Source: Paracoccus sp. (in: a-proteobacteria) (GTDB lineage Bacteria > Pseudomonadota > Alphaproteobacteria > Rhodobacterales > Rhodobacteraceae). From it: DNA of 58,085 nt. Shown piece after piece: positions 17,997 to 28,703 of this stretch. Position 1 is the stretch's first letter. Every line of letters starts with the position of its first letter. Under the pieces are notes generated by a model. It did no database searches, was not told the origin of the DNA, and saw nothing but the letters and a program-made list of their open reading frames with translations. The DNA is taken from assembly GCF_030604785.1 (NCBI RefSeq), contig NZ_JAUVVF010000019.1, positions 1 to 58,085 on the forward strand. Direction: 5' to 3'. A program made the position numbers and the translations under genes.

Positions 17997-18661
17997 TCCA
18001 TCTCGACGACCTCTGCAAGACCTACACCCTGAACGGCCGCCACAAGGTCGTGGCCGACCACATCACCACGACCTTTCCAAGCGGCACCTCGGTGGCGCTG
18101 CTGGGGCGCAACGGCGCGGGCAAGTCCTCGCTGCTCAAGATGATCTCGGGGGCGATGCTGCCCAGTTCGGGGCGCATCCTCTCGACCGGCACGATCAGCT
18201 GGCCGGTGGGCTTTTCGGGCAATTTCAGCGGAGAACTGACGGGCGAGCAGAACACCCGCTTCGTCGCGCGCATCTACGGGATCGACACCGACGAGATGGT
18301 CGATTTCGTGGCCGATTTCGCCGAGCTGGGGCAGCATTTCAAGATGCCGATCCGGACCTATTCCTCGGGGATGAAATCGCGCCTGGCCTTCGGCATCTCG
18401 ATGGCGGTGCCCTTCGACACCTATCTGGTCGACGAGGTCTCGGCGGTGGGCGACGCGGCCTTCAAGGCGAAATCCAACCGCGTCTTCAACGACCGCCTGG
18501 CCCAGGCCGGGGCGGTCGTCGTCAGTCACTCGATGAGCCTTCTGCGCGAGATCTGCGATTGCGGCGCCGTGCTCGAGGCGGGGCGGCTGACGTGGTATGA
18601 CGACATCAACGAGGCGATCGAGGTCCACCTGGCCAACATGAAGCGGCCCCGCCCGGCGTGA
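17993..18661 (+). CDS. ABC-2 type polysaccharide exporter, ATP-binding protein (KpsT-like)
   Basis: The 222-residue ATPase has Walker A in GRNGAGKSSLLKMI, an unusual signature YSSGMKSRLAFGISMAV in place of LSGGQ, and Walker B in TYLVDEVSAVGD. Its size and the SSGM signature are characteristic of KpsT/CtrD capsule exporters. It is the last gene of the + strand pair and ends three bases before the convergent DUF2147 gene. No glycosyltransferase or outer-membrane (KpsD/KpsC/KpsS) gene is adjacent, so the exported sugar is unknown. Confidence 0.9.
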   Translation: MIHLDDLCKTYTLNGRHKVVADHITTTFPSGTSVALLGRNGAGKSSLLKMISGAMLPSSGRILSTGTISWPVGFSGNFSGELTGEQNTRFVARIYGIDTDEMVDFVADFAELGQHFKMPIRTYSSGMKSRLAFGISMAVPFDTYLVDEVSAVGDAAFKAKSNRVFNDRLAQAGAVVVSHSMSLLREICDCGAVLEAGRLTWYDDINEAIEVHLANMKRPRPA

Positions 18662-18664
18662 TGC

Positions 18665-19048
18665 CTACTGCACCTTGACCCAGGTCTGGCTCTTGCACAA
18701 AAGCCCGCCCGCAACGCAGCCCGACAGGCTCATCCGGTCGCCCGAGACGCTGGCCTTGCCGGCATAGATGCGGTCATTGGCCGGACGCCAGACGCGTCCC
18801 TGATAATTGCCGCCGCCCTGGGGCGCCATGTCGATGACGATCTGCCGCCCGACATTGGGCGAGGCATATTCCGCCTGATCCTTGAACGCCCGGGTGATCG
18901 TGCCGCAATAGGCATTGCCGCAGGGCGCGATCGTGACATGAGCAAAGGCGCCCTCGTCGGGCTGGGTCTGCCAGACCCCCTCGATCGGGTCGGCCGCAGC
19001 CGCGCCCGCGGCAAGCGCCAGCCCGGCGGCCAGAATGATGTGACGCAT
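18665..19048 (-). CDS. DUF2147 exported protein
   Basis: This 127-residue protein has a clear signal peptide (MRHIILAAGLALAAGAAAADP). The DUF2147 pattern follows: DPIEGVWQTQPDEG at the start of the mature protein, two cysteines in APCGNAYCGTI, a GRVWRPANDRIYAGK segment, and SGCVAGGLLCKSQTW at the end. The fold is a small beta-barrel and the function is unknown. The four cysteines in a periplasmic protein suggest disulfides. It is divergent from hisA across a 142-base gap with a long inverted repeat. Confidence 0.85.
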   Translation of the reverse strand: MRHIILAAGLALAAGAAAADPIEGVWQTQPDEGAFAHVTIAPCGNAYCGTITRAFKDQAEYASPNVGRQIVIDMAPQGGGNYQGRVWRPANDRIYAGKASVSGDRMSLSGCVAGGLLCKSQTWVKVQ

Positions 19049-19104
19049 GGTCCCTCCTCCTCAGGAATGGAACCAGATTGTCGCGGTGGCCTCGCATCTG
19101 GCAA

Positions 19105-19149
19105 GCATGACGTGAGGTCCGCCCCTTGCCGCCGGACCTTGCGTCATGC
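19105..19149. promoter_or_regulatory. 45-base inverted repeat between DUF2147 gene and hisA
   Basis: GCATGACG (19105-19112) pairs with CGTCATGC (19142-19149), and AGGTCCG (19115-19121) with CGGACCT (19133-19139). A TG/TG internal mismatch separates the two stems and the loop is 11 bases. It ends 41 bases before the hisA start. It may be a leader hairpin, an operator or a small palindromic repeat; the sequence does not decide. Confidence 0.55.
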
Positions 19150-19190
19150 CAAAGACGCGCCAGACCGACACCATCACGGAAGGGCGCGCC

Positions 19191-19907
19191 ATGATCCTCT
19201 ATCCCGCCATCGACCTGAAAGACGGCAATTGCGTGCGCCTCCTGCGCGGCGAGATGGAGGCCGCGACGATCTTCGGCACCGACCCCGCAGCCCAGGCCCG
19301 CGCCTTCCAGGATGCGGGCGCGCGCTATCTGCATCTGGTGGACCTGAACGGCGCCTTCGCGGGCCACCCTGTCAACGCCGCTGCGGTCGAGGCGATCCTC
19401 GCCGCCATCGACATCCCCGCCCAGCTTGGCGGCGGCATCCGCGACATGGCGACGATCGAGACCTGGCTTTCGCGCGGGCTCGACCGGGTGATCCTCGGCA
19501 CGGTCGCGGTCGAGAACCCGGATCTGGTGCGCGAGGCCGCAGCCGCCTTTCCGGGTCATATTGCGGTCGGTATCGACGCGCGGGCGGGCCGCGTCGCCAC
19601 GCGCGGCTGGGCGACCGAGACCGATATCGACGCCACCGACCTCGCCCGCCAGTTCCAGGATGCCGGCGTCGCCGCGATCATCTACACCGATATCGACCGC
19701 GACGGCGCGATGGGCGGCCCCAACATCGCGGCGACCGAGGCTTTGGCCCGCGCCGTCCAGATCCCCGTCATCGCCTCGGGCGGCGTCTCCTCGCTGGATG
19801 ACCTCAAGGCGCTGGCCGCGACGGGCGTGATCGCCGGCGCGATCTCGGGCCGGGCCCTCTATGACGGCGCGCTGGATCTGGGCGAAGCTCTGGCCGCGCT
19901 CGGCTGA
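19191..19907 (+). CDS. hisA: Phosphoribosylformimino-AICAR ribotide isomerase
   Basis: HisA opens the ribose ring of ProFAR to give PRFAR, the fourth step of histidine synthesis. The 238-residue (beta/alpha)8 barrel begins [20 protein letters not shown] with the catalytic Asp. It carries [23 protein letters not shown] in the first phosphate site and [14 protein letters not shown] with the second catalytic Asp. The ATG at 19191 follows GGAAGGG and gives the normal length. hisH and hisB, usual upstream neighbours in this family, are not adjacent. Confidence 0.96.
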   Translation: MILYPAIDLKDGNCVRLLRGEMEAATIFGTDPAAQARAFQDAGARYLHLVDLNGAFAGHPVNAAAVEAILAAIDIPAQLGGGIRDMATIETWLSRGLDRVILGTVAVENPDLVREAAAAFPGHIAVGIDARAGRVATRGWATETDIDATDLARQFQDAGVAAIIYTDIDRDGAMGGPNIAATEALARAVQIPVIASGGVSSLDDLKALAATGVIAGAISGRALYDGALDLGEALAALG

Positions 19908-19915
19908 TCCTTTGC

Positions 19916-19980
19916 CTTGGCCCCAATATCCCGGGGGGACTCGCGCTTGCGCGGTGGGGGGCAGCGCCCCCCTGCCCGCT
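19916..19980. repeat. Rhodobacter-type GC palindromic intergenic repeat, copy 1
   Basis: The element runs CCAATATCCCGGGGGG, a CGCGC-TT-GCGCG hairpin (about 19942-19953), then a hairpin with GGGGGG at 19956-19961 and CCCCCC at 19967-19972. It closely matches the copy at about 51785-51850. Short elements of this type are scattered between genes of Rhodobacteraceae. It fills most of the hisA-hisF gap. Confidence 0.65.
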
Positions 19981-20043
19981 CTGGCCCCGCGGGCCGGCCT
20001 GCGCTAGAAGCAGCCTGACCGATCCCGACAAAGGCCCTGCCCG

Positions 20044-20805
20044 ATGCTCAAGACCCGCATCATCCCCTGCCTCGACGTGGCCGATGGCCGCGTGGTCAAG
20101 GGCGTCAATTTCGTCGACCTGGTCGATGCCGGAGACCCGGTCGAGGCCGCCCGCGCCTATGACGCCGCCGGCGCTGACGAGATATGCTTTCTCGACATCC
20201 ACGCAACGCATGAAAACCGCGGCACGATGTTCGATCTGGTCACGCGCACGGCAGAACAATGCTTCGTGCCGCTGACGGTGGGCGGGGGCGTGCGGACCCA
20301 CCACGATGTGCGCGCGCTGCTGCTGGCGGGGGCCGACAAGGTCAGCTTCAACTCGGCCGCCGTGGCTGATCCCGATGTGGTGGCCCAGGCCGCAGACCGA
20401 TTCGGCAGCCAGTGCATCGTCGTGGCCATCGACGCCAAGACCGTCGCGCCGGGCGAATGGCAGATCTTCACCCATGGCGGCCGGAAACCGACCGGCATCG
20501 ACGCCGTCGAATTCGCGCGGCTGGTGGAATCCAGGGGCGCGGGTGAGATTCTTCTGACCTCGATGGACCGTGACGGCACGCGGGCGGGCTTCAACCTGCC
20601 CCTGACCCGCGCCATCGCCGATGCGGTGAACATCCCCGTCATCGCCTCGGGCGGTGTCGGCACGCTGGATCACCTGGTCGAGGGCGTGACAGAGGGCCGC
20701 GCCAGTGCGGTCCTGGCCGCCTCGATCTTCCATTTCGGCACCCACACCATCGCCGAGGCCAAGGCCCACATGGCCGCGGCCGGCATCCCGATGAGGCTGA
20801 CATGA
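20044..20805 (+). CDS. hisF: Imidazole glycerol phosphate synthase, cyclase subunit
   Basis: HisF uses ammonia made by HisH to turn PRFAR into imidazole glycerol phosphate and AICAR. The 253-residue barrel begins [20 protein letters not shown] with catalytic Asp11. The second catalytic Asp is in [14 protein letters not shown], and [13 protein letters not shown] is in the phosphate-binding region. AAAGG precedes the ATG. It follows hisA after a 136-base gap filled by a GC repeat and overlaps hisE by ATGA. The glutaminase partner hisH is outside the window. Confidence 0.97.
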   Translation: MLKTRIIPCLDVADGRVVKGVNFVDLVDAGDPVEAARAYDAAGADEICFLDIHATHENRGTMFDLVTRTAEQCFVPLTVGGGVRTHHDVRALLLAGADKVSFNSAAVADPDVVAQAADRFGSQCIVVAIDAKTVAPGEWQIFTHGGRKPTGIDAVEFARLVESRGAGEILLTSMDRDGTRAGFNLPLTRAIADAVNIPVIASGGVGTLDHLVEGVTEGRASAVLAASIFHFGTHTIAEAKAHMAAAGIPMRLT

Positions 20806-21116
20806 GCGCGCTTCACCGCCTTGCCGCCACGATCGAGGCCCGCAAGGGCGCCGATCCCGACAGCAGCTGGACCGCCAAGCTTCTGTCCAAAGGCCCCGAG
20901 AAATGCGCCGAGAAATTCGGCGAAGAGGCCGTCGAGGCGATCATCGAGGCCGTCAGGGGCGACCGCGACCGCCTGACCGCCGAGGCCGCCGACGTGATCT
21001 TTCACCTGCTGGTCATGCTGGCCGCGCGCGACATCAGCCTGGCCGAGGTCGAGGCCGAACTGACCCGGCGCGAAGGTCTCTCGGGTCTGGCCGAAAAGGC
21101 GGCACGGCAGGGCTGA
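20802..21116 (+). CDS. hisE: Phosphoribosyl-ATP pyrophosphatase
   Basis: HisE removes pyrophosphate from phosphoribosyl-ATP in the second step of histidine synthesis. The 104-residue all-alpha product has the MazG-like metal-binding pattern [18 protein letters not shown] and [14 protein letters not shown]. It is a stand-alone enzyme, not fused to HisI as in Escherichia coli. Its start overlaps the hisF stop, so it is the end of the his group. Confidence 0.95.
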   Translation: MSALHRLAATIEARKGADPDSSWTAKLLSKGPEKCAEKFGEEAVEAIIEAVRGDRDRLTAEAADVIFHLLVMLAARDISLAEVEAELTRREGLSGLAEKAARQG

Positions 21117-21245
21117 AGGCATTGAATTCCGGCCCTGCCGCCCCTGATGGGCGCCAGACCCTTCCCCTCGGGCAGGCAGAAAGGCTATAAGCCCCGCAAT
21201 CGCCGCGCAGGAACGCGGCCCGACCAGAACATGGCAGAGGATGGC

Positions 21246-21764
21246 ATGAGCAACGATTCCAAAACGGGCAAGCATCACGAGGGCGATGTTGCCTTCATCC
21301 GGTCGCTGGCCGAACTGCTGAATTCGAGCGAGCTGAACGAGATCTCGGTCAAGCGGGAATATGGCGAACATGACCGCCTGACCGTCAGCCTGACCAAGCA
21401 GGGCAAACAGGTCGTCTATGCGCAGGCGCCCGCCGCGGCCCCGGCCGCAGCATCCGCCCCCGCTTCCTCTGCCCCCGCCGCGCCCGCGGCCCTGGCCGCC
21501 CCCGCCGCCAGCGAGGACCCGGCCAGCCATCCCGGCGCCGTCGCCTCGCCCATGGTCGGCACCGCCTATCTGGCGGCCGAGCCGGGCGCCGCGCCCTTCG
21601 TTACCGTCGGCCAGACCGTGGCCGAGGGCGACACGCTGATGATCGTCGAGGCGATGAAGACGATGAACCACATCCCCTCGCCCCGCGCTGGCACCGTCAA
21701 GCGCATCCTGGTCGATGACGGCACCCCGGTCGAGTTCGGCACGCCCCTGATGATCGTCGAGTGA
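21246..21764 (+). CDS. accB: Biotin carboxyl carrier protein of acetyl-CoA carboxylase
   Basis: AccB carries biotin between the carboxylase and carboxyltransferase halves of acetyl-CoA carboxylase. The 172-residue product has an N-terminal helical domain ([19 protein letters not shown]). A 45-residue Ala/Pro-rich swinging arm and a biotinyl domain follow, with the biotin lysine in EAMKTMNHI. The ATG at 21246 follows AGAGGA at six bases; another ATG at 21231 is in frame but less well placed. A weak -10 (TATAAG, 21186-21191) lies in the 129-base leader. accC follows directly. Confidence 0.96.
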   Translation: MSNDSKTGKHHEGDVAFIRSLAELLNSSELNEISVKREYGEHDRLTVSLTKQGKQVVYAQAPAAAPAAASAPASSAPAAPAALAAPAASEDPASHPGAVASPMVGTAYLAAEPGAAPFVTVGQTVAEGDTLMIVEAMKTMNHIPSPRAGTVKRILVDDGTPVEFGTPLMIVE

Positions 21765-21769
21765 CGCGC

Positions 21770-23116
21770 ATGTTCGACAAGATCCTCATCGCCAACCGGG
21801 GCGAGATCGCGCTGCGCGTGATCCGCGCCTGCCGCGAGATGGGCATTGCCTCGGTCGCGGTCCATTCCACCGCCGATGCGGATGCCATGCATGTCCGCAT
21901 GGCCGACGAATCGGTCTGCATCGGCCCGCCCCCCTCGGGGCAAAGCTACCTGTCGATGCCCGCCCTGATCTCGGCCTGCGAGATCACCGGCGCCCAGGCG
22001 ATCCATCCGGGCTACGGCTTCCTGTCGGAAAATGCCGGCTTCGTGCAGATGGTCGAGGATCACGACCTGGTCTTCATCGGCCCGCGCGCGGAACATATCC
22101 GCATCATGGGCGACAAGATCACCGCCAAGGACACGATGAAGGCGCTCGGCGTGCCTTGCGTTCCGGGCAGCGATGGCGGCGTGGGCGACGTGGACGAGGC
22201 CAAGCGCGTCGCGGCCCAGATCGGCTATCCGGTCATCATCAAGGCCACGGCAGGCGGCGGCGGTCGCGGCATGAAGGTCGCCCAGGACGAGACGGGTCTG
22301 GAAGTCGCCTTCCGCACCGCCCGGTCCGAGGCCAAGGCCGCCTTCGGCAATCCCGACGTCTATATCGAGAAATACCTCCAGAAGCCGCGCCATATCGAGA
22401 TCCAGGTCTTCGGCGACGGCAAGGGCCGAGCGGTCCATCTGGGCGAACGCGACTGCTCGCTGCAACGCCGCCACCAGAAGGTGCTGGAGGAAGCCCCCGG
22501 CCCCGCCATCACCCCCGAGGAACGCGCCCGGATCGGCAAGATCTGCGCCGATGCCGTGGCCAAGATCGGCTATTCCGGCGCGGGCACGATCGAGTTCCTC
22601 TACGAGGACGGCGAGTTCTACTTCATCGAGATGAACACCCGCCTTCAGGTCGAGCATCCCGTCACCGAGGCGATCTTCGGCGTGGACCTCGTGCGTCAGC
22701 AGATCCGCGTCGCCGCCGGCCTGCCGATGGAGTTCGAACAGGACGATCTGGTCATCAACGGCCATTCGATCGAGGTGCGGATCAACGCCGAAAGGGTGCC
22801 GGGCTTCACGCCTTGCCCCGGCCGCATCACCCAGTATCACGCCCCCGGCGGGCTGGGCGTTCGGATGGATTCGGCGCTGTATCAGGGCTATTCGATCCCG
22901 CCCTATTACGACAGCCTGATCGGCAAGCTGATCGTGCATGGCCGCGATCGTGAAGAGGCGCTGGCGCGCCTGTCGCGCGCCCTGGGCGAGCTGATCGTGG
23001 ACGGGGTCGACACGACCGTGCCGCTGTTCCGCGCCCTTCTGGCCGAGCCTGACATCCAATCCGGCAATTACTCGATCCACTGGCTCGAGCGCTGGCTGGA
23101 ACAGCATTACGGCTGA
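21770..23116 (+). CDS. accC: Biotin carboxylase of acetyl-CoA carboxylase
   Basis: AccC carboxylates the biotin of AccB using ATP and bicarbonate. The 448-residue ATP-grasp enzyme begins [20 protein letters not shown]. It contains the glycine-rich ATP loop in [51 protein letters not shown] and the catalytic Arg in RINAER. I start it at the ATG at 21770, which matches the family N-terminus; a GTG at 21761 overlapping the accB stop would add three residues. It ends four bases before aat. Confidence 0.97.
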   Translation: MFDKILIANRGEIALRVIRACREMGIASVAVHSTADADAMHVRMADESVCIGPPPSGQSYLSMPALISACEITGAQAIHPGYGFLSENAGFVQMVEDHDLVFIGPRAEHIRIMGDKITAKDTMKALGVPCVPGSDGGVGDVDEAKRVAAQIGYPVIIKATAGGGGRGMKVAQDETGLEVAFRTARSEAKAAFGNPDVYIEKYLQKPRHIEIQVFGDGKGRAVHLGERDCSLQRRHQKVLEEAPGPAITPEERARIGKICADAVAKIGYSGAGTIEFLYEDGEFYFIEMNTRLQVEHPVTEAIFGVDLVRQQIRVAAGLPMEFEQDDLVINGHSIEVRINAERVPGFTPCPGRITQYHAPGGLGVRMDSALYQGYSIPPYYDSLIGKLIVHGRDREEALARLSRALGELIVDGVDTTVPLFRALLAEPDIQSGNYSIHWLERWLEQHYG

Positions 23117-23120
23117 GCCG

Positions 23121-23750
23121 ATGATCGGCCCCGCGCGTCTCTTGGACAGCTATGCGCGGGGCATCTTTCCCATGGCCGACAGCGCCGAGGATGACCGCCT
23201 GTTCTGGGTCGATCCTCCGATGCGCGGGGTGCTGCCGGTTGGCGGCGTCCATGCCTCGCGCTCGCTCAGGCGCGACCTGCTCCGGGGCCGTTGGTCGGCG
23301 CATCTCGATGGCGATTTCGACGCCATCGTCGCAGGTTGTGCCGCGCGCGAGACCACCTGGATCAACGAGCCGCTGAGGCTGCTCTATCGCCGCCTGCACG
23401 ATGCGGGCCATGCCCATGCCATCGAGATCCGGCAGGACGGCGCGCTGGCAGGCGGCATTTTCGGCGTCACGATCGGCGCGGCGTTCTTTGGTGAATCGAT
23501 GTTCTCGACGCGGCGGAACGGGTCGCGGATGGCGCTGCTCTGGGCGTCGGCGCATCTGAAGCACTGCGGCTTCCGGCTCTTCGACACGCAGTTCCTGACC
23601 CCGCATCTGGCCAGCATGGGCGGCTACGAGATCCCGCGCGCCCGCTATCAGGCGCTTCTGCGCGAAGCGATCGCCATGCCCGCCGATTTCCGCCTGCATC
23701 CGCTGCCCGAAGCCGCTCAGCTCTGGCAGGAGATCACCCAGACATCATAG
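23121..23750 (+). CDS. aat: Leucyl/phenylalanyl-tRNA-protein transferase
   Basis: Aat adds Leu or Phe to proteins with N-terminal Arg or Lys, marking them for ClpS/ClpAP degradation. The 209-residue product begins with the usual GIFPMADSAEDDRLFWVDPP and continues WINEPLRLLYRRLHDAGHAH. It ends with the GNAT-like core GESMFSTRRNGSRMALLWAS and FRLFDTQFLTPHLASMG. Its last 34 bases overlap the convergent DUF2155 gene. Confidence 0.95.
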   Translation: MIGPARLLDSYARGIFPMADSAEDDRLFWVDPPMRGVLPVGGVHASRSLRRDLLRGRWSAHLDGDFDAIVAGCAARETTWINEPLRLLYRRLHDAGHAHAIEIRQDGALAGGIFGVTIGAAFFGESMFSTRRNGSRMALLWASAHLKHCGFRLFDTQFLTPHLASMGGYEIPRARYQALLREAIAMPADFRLHPLPEAAQLWQEITQTS

Positions 23751-24079
23751 CGCGCATCGTCCAGCGCCGACAGGGCCGGCGCGCTCGCCAGCATCCAGCC
23801 CGCGAAGACCTGCGCGTTCTGGCGCAGGTCGATGATCGTTAACTGGGCGAAGGCGTCCGAACTGGGATCGGCGGCGGGGTAGCGGCACTCGCCCAGCCGG
23901 ATCTCGAGCCGGCCGTAGCGGATCGCCTCGCCCACCTCGACCGGCAGGTCGGTGACGCGACCCGACACCTTGTCCAGCCCCCGCAGCATGGCGCCGCCGG
24001 CACGCTGCGTCTCGACCTGATCCTGCGCGAGGGCACCGGTGGCGAGCGACAGGGCCAGCACCGCGGCCAGGCGCTTCAT
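23717..24079 (-). CDS. DUF2155 exported protein
   Basis: The 120-residue protein has a signal peptide (AVLALSLATGALAQ). The DUF2155 core follows: LRGLDKVSGRVTDLPVEVG, RLEIRLGECRYP and VFAGWMLASAPALSALDDARYDVWVISC. Two cysteines, one in the GECRYP loop and one near the end, probably pair in the periplasm. Its function is unknown. The gene is coupled to mlaD by ATGA and is always found in this company in the family as I know it, which suggests an envelope role. Its end overlaps aat on the opposite strand. Confidence 0.85.
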   Translation of the reverse strand: MKRLAAVLALSLATGALAQDQVETQRAGGAMLRGLDKVSGRVTDLPVEVGEAIRYGRLEIRLGECRYPAADPSSDAFAQLTIIDLRQNAQVFAGWMLASAPALSALDDARYDVWVISCQS

Positions 24080-24540
24080 GGCGCGGCCTCGCCGGATTGG
24101 CTGTCCACGAACTTCATCATCAGCTGCAACAGGCTGACCGCGCCCTGGACATCCTCGATCTCGTCGCCGGGGGCCAGATTGTCCATGCTGCCGCCGGGCT
24201 GGATCTGGATATACGCGCCGCCCAGAAGCCCGTCGGACTGGATGATCGCGGCGCTGTCCGAGGGCAGCAGCACGTCCTGCGGCAGCCGCAGCACCGCATC
24301 CGCCATATAGGTCTGCCGGTTGAGCGAGATCGCGGCGACGCGGCCGACCGGCACCCCGGCCAGCCGGACCTCGGTGCCCACCGTCACCCCATCGACATCG
24401 GGAAAGGAGGCCGTCACCTCATAGCCGCTGCCGGGCATCATCCGCCCGCTGGCGGCCCAGCCCAGAAAGCCCAGGGCCAGCGCAAGGACCAGCCCCCCGG
24501 CGACCAGCTCGGCCCGTGCCTCGGACGCGCTTCCGCTCAT
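24076..24540 (-). CDS. mlaD: MlaD-like MCE-domain lipid transport protein
   Basis: This 154-residue protein has one N-terminal membrane anchor (ELVAGGLVLALALGFLGWAA) and a single MCE domain: YEVTASFPDVDGVTVGTEVRLAGVPVGRV. It ends with the hydrophobic SLLQLMMKF segment that forms the central pore of the MlaD hexamer. MlaD binds phospholipid for retrograde transport by the MlaFEDB ABC complex. The permease and ATPase genes are not beside it. Its ATG directly follows the stop of the NDUFA12-like gene. Confidence 0.88.
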   Translation of the reverse strand: MSGSASEARAELVAGGLVLALALGFLGWAASGRMMPGSGYEVTASFPDVDGVTVGTEVRLAGVPVGRVAAISLNRQTYMADAVLRLPQDVLLPSDSAAIIQSDGLLGGAYIQIQPGGSMDNLAPGDEIEDVQGAVSLLQLMMKFVDSQSGEAAP

Positions 24541-24915
24541 CTATTCCGGCTGCCAGGCGTCGTAATCGCGGCGCTGAGCGGGCTGGGCGCGCATCAGGGA
24601 ACCCTCGGGAACATAGGCGGCCGGGGTGCCGGTCAGGTTCGGCTTGTGAGGCTGTTCCCAGGTCTTGCGCGGCAGGGGCTGTTCGGTCGGCGCCTCGTTC
24701 CAGGTGTGATGCAGCCAGCCATGCCATTCGGGGCTGATGCGGCTGGCTTCGGATTCGCCGTTGTAGATGACCCAACGACGCTTTCCGTCGCGGCTCTTGT
24801 AGAAGACGTTCCCCTCGGCATCCTCGCCGACCTTGACCCCGTTGCGCCAGGTCCAGAACTGGGTGTTGAGCGTCTGGCTGTTCCACCAGGTCAGGAAACG
24901 CAGCAGAAAGGACAT
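24541..24915 (-). CDS. NDUFA12-family complex I accessory subunit
   Basis: The 124-residue product matches the NDUFA12 (B17.2) family: a short hydrophobic start, [18 protein letters not shown], the invariant [21 protein letters not shown] split over residues 48-68, and [10 protein letters not shown]. These are supernumerary subunits of NADH:ubiquinone oxidoreductase in mitochondria and alphaproteobacteria such as Paracoccus. The ATG at 24915, after GGTGG, is preferred over the GTG at 24924. The nuo operon is not in the window. Confidence 0.9.
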   Translation of the reverse strand: MSFLLRFLTWWNSQTLNTQFWTWRNGVKVGEDAEGNVFYKSRDGKRRWVIYNGESEASRISPEWHGWLHHTWNEAPTEQPLPRKTWEQPHKPNLTGTPAAYVPEGSLMRAQPAQRRDYDAWQPE

Positions 24916-25004
24916 CGGGTCCACCGTGTTGAAGGTCTATCGAAGGTCATATGCCGCAGATCGGCGGCAAGGTCCAGCGTGACGGAATGCCGAAAGGGCG
25001 CGCC

Positions 25005-26270
<1,266 letters not shown>

Positions 26271-26429
26271 CGTCCACTTCCTTCAATTCCGCAGCCGGTC
26301 AGGCGGTCTGCGGGCGGCCCGGGCTGTCGCCTTCGGCCGCATGTCCTGATTTCCCGCCCCGCCCAGAGGGCAAAGCGGGCTTGTCTTCATGTTACGGACG
26401 GACCGAGCCCGTCACAATCCCCAACGCGG

Positions 26430-27062
26430 CTATTTCTTGTCCGGATCCACTTTGCCGCGCGGTGCGACGACCTCGTCGATCAGGCCCCATTCCTTTGCCT
26501 CTTCGGGCGACATGAAACGGTCGCGCTCCAGCGCTTCCTCGACTTCGGCGAGGGTCTTGCCGGTATGCCTCACATAGATCTCGTTCAGGCGGCGCTTCAG
26601 CTTCTCGGTCTCACGCGCATGGATCAGGATGTCGGTCGCCTGCCCCTGGAACCCGCCCGAGGGCTGGTGGACCATCACGCGGCTGTTGGGCAGCGAATAG
26701 CGCAGGCCCGGTTCGCCCGCGGCGAGCAGCAGCGAGCCCATCGAGGCCGCCTGCCCCACGACCAGCGTCGAGACGCGCGGGCGGATGTATTGCATCGTGT
26801 CATAGATCGACAGGCCCGAGGTCACGACGCCGCCGGGGCTGTTGATATACATGCTGATGTCCTTCGAGGGGTTTTCCGCCTCGAGGAACAGAAGCTGCGC
26901 GCAGATCAGCGTGGACATGCCGTCATGGACCGGGCCCGAGACGAAGATGATCCGTTCCTTGAGCAGGCGCGAGAAGATGTCATAGGCCCGTTCGCCGCGC
27001 GAGGTCTGTTCGACCACCATGGGAACGAGGGTGTTCATGTAGAATTCTGCCGGATCGCTCAT
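26430..27062 (-). CDS. clpP: ClpP protease subunit
   Basis: ClpP is the serine peptidase of the ClpXP and ClpAP proteases. The 210-residue product shows the catalytic Ser in [14 protein letters not shown] and the His in MVHQPSGG, while the Asp is in [17 protein letters not shown]. It begins [21 protein letters not shown], the standard N-terminus. The much longer frame to 27638 is antisense to pth and has no support. It is divergent from pth across 165 bases. Confidence 0.97.
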   Translation of the reverse strand: MSDPAEFYMNTLVPMVVEQTSRGERAYDIFSRLLKERIIFVSGPVHDGMSTLICAQLLFLEAENPSKDISMYINSPGGVVTSGLSIYDTMQYIRPRVSTLVVGQAASMGSLLLAAGEPGLRYSLPNSRVMVHQPSGGFQGQATDILIHARETEKLKRRLNEIYVRHTGKTLAEVEEALERDRFMSPEEAKEWGLIDEVVAPRGKVDPDKK

Positions 27063-27227
27063 CTTCTGTCCTTGCTGTTCTTCCCTGTTCCCGCGATTCG
27101 TGAGGGCATTCCACCCCGTCTTAGCCGCGAAAGGTTGACAGAGTCTTAGTAACCGGCAAGGTCCGCCGCAAGGGACGCAAATCAGAAATGCCCTCTGCCG
27201 GGGCAGCACCAAGGACGGGGGCGCCTG

Positions 27228-27947
27228 ATGAAACTGATCGTCGGTCTGGGCAATCCGGGCGCGAAATATGCCGCAAACCGCCACAATATCGGCTTCATGG
27301 CGCTGGACCGCATGGCCGGGGATCACGGGCTGGGGCCGTGGAAGGCCCGCTTTCAGGGCCTGACCGCCGAGGGTCGGATCGGCGCCGCGCGGGTCGTTCT
27401 GCTGAAACCGCAGACATTCATGAACCTGTCGGGGCAGTCCGTCGGCGAGGCGATGCGCTATCTGAAGCTCACCCCCGCCGAGGTGATCGTCCTTCATGAC
27501 GAACTGGATCTGGCGCCGGGCAAGTGCCGCCTGAAGGAGGGCGGCGGCCATGCGGGCCATAACGGGCTGCGCTCGATCCACCAGCATATCGGCGAGGCTT
27601 ACGGCCGTGTCCGGCTGGGAATCGGCCATCCGGGGCACAAGGACAAGGTCGCCCCCTATGTGCTGTCGGATTTCGCCAAGGCCGATCAGGACTGGCTCGA
27701 GGACCTGCTGCGCGGGGTCTCGGACGGGGCCGAGGCTTTGGCCTCGGGCGACGGGCCGCGCTTTCTGAACGCCGTCGCCGCGCGGACCGCGCCGCCGCGG
27801 AATGCGGGGCGTGCGGGCGCCACCCGCGACGAGGCCGCGCCTTCGCCCCGCCCCGCCAAGCCCGACACGACGGCCGACACGAAGCCTGCGGACCAGCCGC
27901 AGAGCCTGTCGGACCGGCTGCGCGCCCTGACGGAACGGTTCCGCTAG
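27228..27947 (+). CDS. pth: Peptidyl-tRNA hydrolase
   Basis: Pth releases tRNA from peptidyl-tRNAs that drop off the ribosome. The first 190 or so residues of 239 form the enzyme, with the catalytic His in [11 protein letters not shown], the conserved [12 protein letters not shown] and the Asp in [18 protein letters not shown]. After that comes a tail of about 50 residues rich in Pro, Ala, Arg and Asp (residues about 185-227), ending [12 protein letters not shown]. The tail is not part of the catalytic fold. A TTGACA box at 27135-27140 may be the -35 of its promoter. Confidence 0.96.
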   Translation: MKLIVGLGNPGAKYAANRHNIGFMALDRMAGDHGLGPWKARFQGLTAEGRIGAARVVLLKPQTFMNLSGQSVGEAMRYLKLTPAEVIVLHDELDLAPGKCRLKEGGGHAGHNGLRSIHQHIGEAYGRVRLGIGHPGHKDKVAPYVLSDFAKADQDWLEDLLRGVSDGAEALASGDGPRFLNAVAARTAPPRNAGRAGATRDEAAPSPRPAKPDTTADTKPADQPQSLSDRLRALTERFR

Positions 27948-27959
27948 GGCGCGGATGCG

Positions 27960-28703
27960 TCACATCTGGGCGGCCAGCTCGCCCGACAGGTCGAAATTGC
28001 CGGTGACGTTCTGCACGTCATCGTCATCTTCCAGCATGTCGATCAGCTTCATCAGCTTCTGCGCGGTCTCGATATCGGTGATCTCGGTCGGCGATTGCGG
28101 CTTCCAGATCAGCTTGGCCATCTCGGATTCGCCAAGCGTGCCCTCGAGCGCGGTCGAGACCTCGTTCAGCGCGGTGTCGGCGCAATAGATCCAGTGCCCC
28201 TCGTCGTCGGTCGAGACATCGTCCGCGCCCGCCTCGATCGCGGCCATCATCACGGTGTCGGCGTCACCGACCGACAGCGGATACATGATCTCGCCCACCC
28301 GGTCGAACATGAAGCTGACGGAACCCGTCTGGCCCAGATCGCCGCCCGCCTTGGTGAAGTAGCTGCGCACGTTCGAGGCGGTGCGGTTGCGGTTGTCGGT
28401 CATCGCCTCGACGACCAGCGCGATGCCGTTGGGGCCATAGCCCTCGTAGCGGATTTCCTCGTAATTCTCGGCGTCGCCGCCTTGCGACTTCTTGATCGCG
28501 CGGTCGATCACGTCCTTTGGGACGGATTTCGACTTGGCCTCCTTGACGGCCAGACGCAGGCGGGGGTTCTTTTCAGGGTCGGGGTCGCCCATCTTCGCCG
28601 CCACGGTGATCTCCTTGGCGAGCTTGGAAAACAGCTTCGACCGCGCGGCGTCCTGACGGCCCTTGCGGTGCTGGATATTGGCCCATTTGGAATGACCTGC
28701 CAT
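27960..28703 (-). CDS. YebC/PmpR-family protein
   Basis: The 247-residue product is a typical YebC protein: [19 protein letters not shown] at the N-terminus, then [32 protein letters not shown] and [19 protein letters not shown]. YebC proteins were described as transcription factors and more recently as translation factors that relieve ribosome stalling at proline runs. No regulatory partner can be read here. It is divergent from the SLC13-type gene. Confidence 0.95.
   Translation of the reverse strand: MAGHSKWANIQHRKGRQDAARSKLFSKLAKEITVAAKMGDPDPEKNPRLRLAVKEAKSKSVPKDVIDRAIKKSQGGDAENYEEIRYEGYGPNGIALVVEAMTDNRNRTASNVRSYFTKAGGDLGQTGSVSFMFDRVGEIMYPLSVGDADTVMMAAIEAGADDVSTDDEGHWIYCADTALNEVSTALEGTLGESEMAKLIWKPQSPTEITDIETAQKLMKLIDMLEDDDDVQNVTGNFDLSGELAAQM

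Noticed and set aside
26430..27638. A 402-residue ClpP with a long N-terminal extension
   Set aside because: The extension is antisense to pth, and the normal ClpP start with a ribosome-binding site is at 27062.
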